Position numbers and translations under genes: made by a program
Notes under the pieces: model-generated
What the model saw: the letters and a program-made list of their open reading frames with translations, nothing else
Told to the model about the DNA's origin: nothing
The model's database searches: none
Assembly: GCF_014652315.1 (NCBI RefSeq)
Contig: NZ_BMYO01000001.1
Location: forward strand, 496,001-560,000
Length of the DNA: 64,000 nucleotides
Direction: 5' to 3'
Source of the DNA: Jeongeupia chitinilytica
GTDB lineage: Bacteria; Pseudomonadota; Gammaproteobacteria; Burkholderiales; Chitinibacteraceae
Shown: piece after piece, positions 63,369 through 64,000 of the stretch
How the letters are laid out: the number at the start of each line of letters is the position of its first letter
Position numbering within the stretch: position 1 is the first letter of the stretch

Positions 63369-64000
63369 ATGAACACCACTCCGTACGCCACGCTCACACC
63401 CGATACCGTGCTCGATTCGCTCGATGCCGTCGGCCTTGCCACCTCCGGCCATCTGCTGACGCTGAACAGCTTCGAGAACCGCGTCTTCCAGGTCGGCATC
63501 GACGATGGCGCGCCGCTGATCGCCAAGTTCTATCGCCCGGGGCGCTGGAGCGACGCGCAGATCCTCGAGGAACACGCGTTCACCGCCGAGCTGGCGGCAC
63601 TGGAAATTCCGGCCGTGCCGCCGCTGGAAATCAACGGCCGCACGCTGAACACCGGCATCGACGGCTTCCGTTTCGCGGTCTTCCCACGTCAGGGCGGTCG
63701 TGCGCCGGAGCTCGACCGTGAGGGCACGCTTGAATGGCTGGGCCGCTTCCTCGGCCGCATCCATGCCGTCGGCGGAACGCGGCCGTTCGAACACCGGCCG
63801 GCGCTGACGCCGGCGTCATTCGGCGAAACGCCGAGCCGCTGGCTGATCGACTCGGGCTTCATTCCGCTCGAGCTGAAGACGGCCTACCAGCAGGTAATCG
63901 TCGATGCGCTGGCGAGTGTATCGCAAGCGTTTGAACGCGCTGGCAACGTCAAGGCGATCCGGCTGCACGGCGACTGCCACCTCGGCAACGTGCTGTGGAC
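63369..64000 (+). CDS. srkA: Stress response Ser/Thr protein kinase SrkA (YihE), 3' truncated by window edge
   Basis: The first about 210 residues of an APH-fold kinase. The N-lobe is TPDTVLDSLDAVGLATSGHLLTLNSFENRVFQVGIDDG, the ATP lysine is in LIAKFYRPGRWS, and the catalytic loop LHGDCHLGNVLW is reached just before the window ends. SrkA (YihE) in E. coli helps cells survive oxidative and envelope stress. ATG 63369 gives the known start. Confidence 0.92.
   Translation, partial: MNTTPYATLTPDTVLDSLDAVGLATSGHLLTLNSFENRVFQVGIDDGAPLIAKFYRPGRWSDAQILEEHAFTAELAALEIPAVPPLEINGRTLNTGIDGFRFAVFPRQGGRAPELDREGTLEWLGRFLGRIHAVGGTRPFEHRPALTPASFGETPSRWLIDSGFIPLELKTAYQQVIVDALASVSQAFERAGNVKAIRLHGDCHLGNVLW

Overview
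The window is GC-rich chromosomal DNA of a Gram-negative bacterium. TonB uptake, outer-membrane autotransporter, YcgR/PilZ, ProQ, RlmJ, SrkA and ModABC genes, and overall gene style, suggest a betaproteobacterium, most likely of the Neisseriales (Chromobacteriaceae/Chitinibacteraceae type). That placement is inference; there is no rRNA or other marker here.

Layout. (1) 1-6800: iron acquisition. A catecholate-type TonB receptor (cut by the left edge), a DUF2218 protein, a Fur-box-preceded FecBCD-type ABC importer, and a YqjI-like PadR repressor with a YqjH-like siderophore-interacting reductase. (2) 6800-12750: an EamA transporter, a luciferase-like oxidoreductase, and a magnesium operon (mgtA then mgtC) with a terminator-like hairpin just before the mgtC ribosome binding site. 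(3) 12743-19930: an uncharacterised peptide locus. It has a phosphopantetheinyl transferase overlapping a poly-lysine-synthetase-like NRPS (A-T plus a membrane domain with three repeats), and divergently a MASE1-PAS membrane sensor with no output domain, coupled to an alpha/beta hydrolase with a Cys nucleophile. (4) 19936-29290: two sugar-dehydrogenase-like oxidoreductases, ProQ, a cupin, a ToxR/ToxS-like regulator pair, a soluble winged-helix regulator, a two-repeat WWN secreted protein, a short trimeric autotransporter, a lipoprotein hydrolase and a VOC protein.

(5) 29554-47580: an 18-kb island in the 3' end of tRNA-Thr(UGU). Evidence is a 53-bp att duplication, the native tRNA terminator left at the far side, two pairs of integrase arm-type repeats, and a tyrosine integrase. 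Cargo is AlpA, a YagK/YfjJ (inovirus Gp2-like) protein, a frameshifted Mrr-type nuclease, an HNH nuclease, a complete type I restriction-modification set (hsdR, hsdM, hsdS) with a Fic gene, a reverse transcriptase-nitrilase fusion (DRT type 1/UG1 class antiphage RT) between hsdR and fic, and a sirtuin. It looks like a P4-type satellite or defence island. The RT is flanked by two copies of one 31-bp inverted repeat, suggesting shared regulation.

(6) 47700-64000: a zinc/manganese ABC importer operon led by a 48-residue membrane protein, an AscD-like reductase, an SDR epimerase, NTF2-like, YcgR and SCO proteins, BioD with a MazG-like pyrophosphohydrolase, a molybdate operon (modA, free-standing TOBE protein, modB, modC), RlmJ, two secreted proteins, a ClC channel, an NADPH-binding oxidoreductase, and the start of SrkA kinase at the right edge.
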